From UBA1424 sp041654095 (GTDB taxonomy: Bacteria > Bacillota_I > Bacilli_A > RFN20 > CAG-826): a stretch of DNA of 64,000 bases. The notes under the pieces are model-generated. The model did no database searches. It was not told where the DNA came from and saw only the letters and a list, made by a program, of their open reading frames with translations. A program made the position numbers and the translations under genes. The stretch covers positions 62,001 to 126,000 of the forward strand of contig JBAZED010000001.1 in the NCBI GenBank assembly GCA_041654095.1, written 5' to 3'. Positions 61,258 to 64,000 of the stretch are shown in pieces. Every line of letters starts with the position of its first letter. Position 1 is the stretch's first letter.

Positions 61258-61475
61258 AAAGCGTTGACGAAGACACGCCTTTGACGATTTAGCGAGATAA
61301 CGAGGGTGCGAGGTTATCAAAAGTCGGAGGTATCACTTCTGAGCGAGACCTGAAAAGAGTAGGGAATCCGTCCATCCGGCGTTAAGGAAATGAAGGGTCG
61401 TGCAGAAGTGCATGAAACTAAGGTGGTACCGCGCATTTGCGTCCTTAGAGAGGACGCTTTTATTTTGCGAAGAGG
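61258..61475 (+). ncRNA. T-box leader of ileS, isoleucine specifier ATC
   Basis: Stem I contains GGAGGTATCACTTCTGAG with specifier ATC (61332-61334), an isoleucine codon. The T-box is TAAGGTGGTACCGCG (61420-61434). The terminator GCGTCC-TTAGAGA-GGACGC (61439-61457) is followed by a T-run. Two overlapping TATAAT boxes (61247-61257) lie just upstream without a good -35 box. The leader fills the gap between the nuclease gene and ileS. Confidence 0.93.
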
Positions 61476-61482
61476 AGCGATT

Positions 61483-64000
<2,518 letters not shown>

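Overview
The window reads as ordinary chromosomal, core-genome DNA from a low-redundancy member of the Bacilli/Mollicutes side of the Firmicutes. Supporting signs are the Bacillus-type gene blocks (rsmB-rlmN-prpC-prkC-rsgA-rpe/rpmB; pepV-trmB-M42-ytpR; infC-rpmI-rplT; trmH-pheS-pheT; dnaB-dnaI), three T-box leaders, the Firmicutes-only proteins EzrA, DnaB, DnaI and GlgD, and sigma-A-like promoters (TTGACA/TATAAT, 17-bp spacing). UGA is a normal stop codon. The division cluster is cut down to mraZ-rsmH-small membrane protein-ftsA-ftsZ with no mur, pbp or ftsW gene, and the PrkC-like kinase has no membrane or PASTA part. Both facts suggest an organism without classical peptidoglycan, although genes outside the window could change that. 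No tRNA, rRNA, CRISPR array, insertion sequence or prophage was seen.

Layout. 1-5.6 kb: rRNA modification, Ser/Thr phosphatase and kinase, RsgA, Rpe and an unknown membrane protein, ending at a terminator shared with rpmB. 5.8-12.1 kb: glycogen synthesis (glgC-glgD-glgA) followed by leuS, from a promoter carrying a perfect 20-bp palindrome. 12.2-18.4 kb: coaX and a probable pantothenate ECF S component, peptidases, trmB, ytpR and nicotinate phosphoribosyltransferase. 18.4-20.7 kb: a LacI-type regulator with an operator in its own promoter, then tyrS. 20.8-25.8 kb: rpsD with a leader, ezrA, cysteine desulfurase and thiI. 25.8-31.1 kb (minus): rplT-rpmI-infC behind an L20-type attenuator, thrS behind a T-box, and a ROK kinase with pfkA. 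31.4-33.6 kb: dnaB-dnaI. 33.6-43.0 kb (minus): a fused mutM-coaE gene, polA, dnaE, nrnA, ackA. 43.1-49.0 kb: glgB-glgP, dimeric dUTPase and a second M42 peptidase. 49.0-55.2 kb: a DUF523/TudS protein, a YgjP-like metalloprotease, trmH, T-box-pheS-pheT and yceD. 55.3-61.2 kb: the reduced division cluster and a secreted nuclease lipoprotein. 61.2-64 kb: T-box and ileS, cut by the window edge.

How it fits together. Sugar phosphate enters glycogen through GlgC/GlgD/GlgA/GlgB and leaves through GlgP. PfkA, the ROK kinase and AckA represent glycolysis and overflow metabolism. Palindromic operators sit at the glgC, lacI, pfkA and ackA promoters, and the lacI and pfkA sites match at 13 of 15 positions, so one CcpA-like regulator may link them. 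CoA synthesis is represented by PanT-like uptake, CoaX and the CoaE half of the MutM-CoaE fusion. Translation genes are controlled at RNA level by T-boxes (Thr, Phe, Ile), an L20 leader, a likely S4 leader and a possible AUA start on infC. No wholly new multi-gene system stands out. The items most worth a second look are the MutM-CoaE fusion, an RsmB homologue that has lost its SAM and cysteine motifs, the glgC palindrome, the infC start, the triple MraZ repeat and the wall-less-looking division cluster joined to a nuclease lipoprotein.
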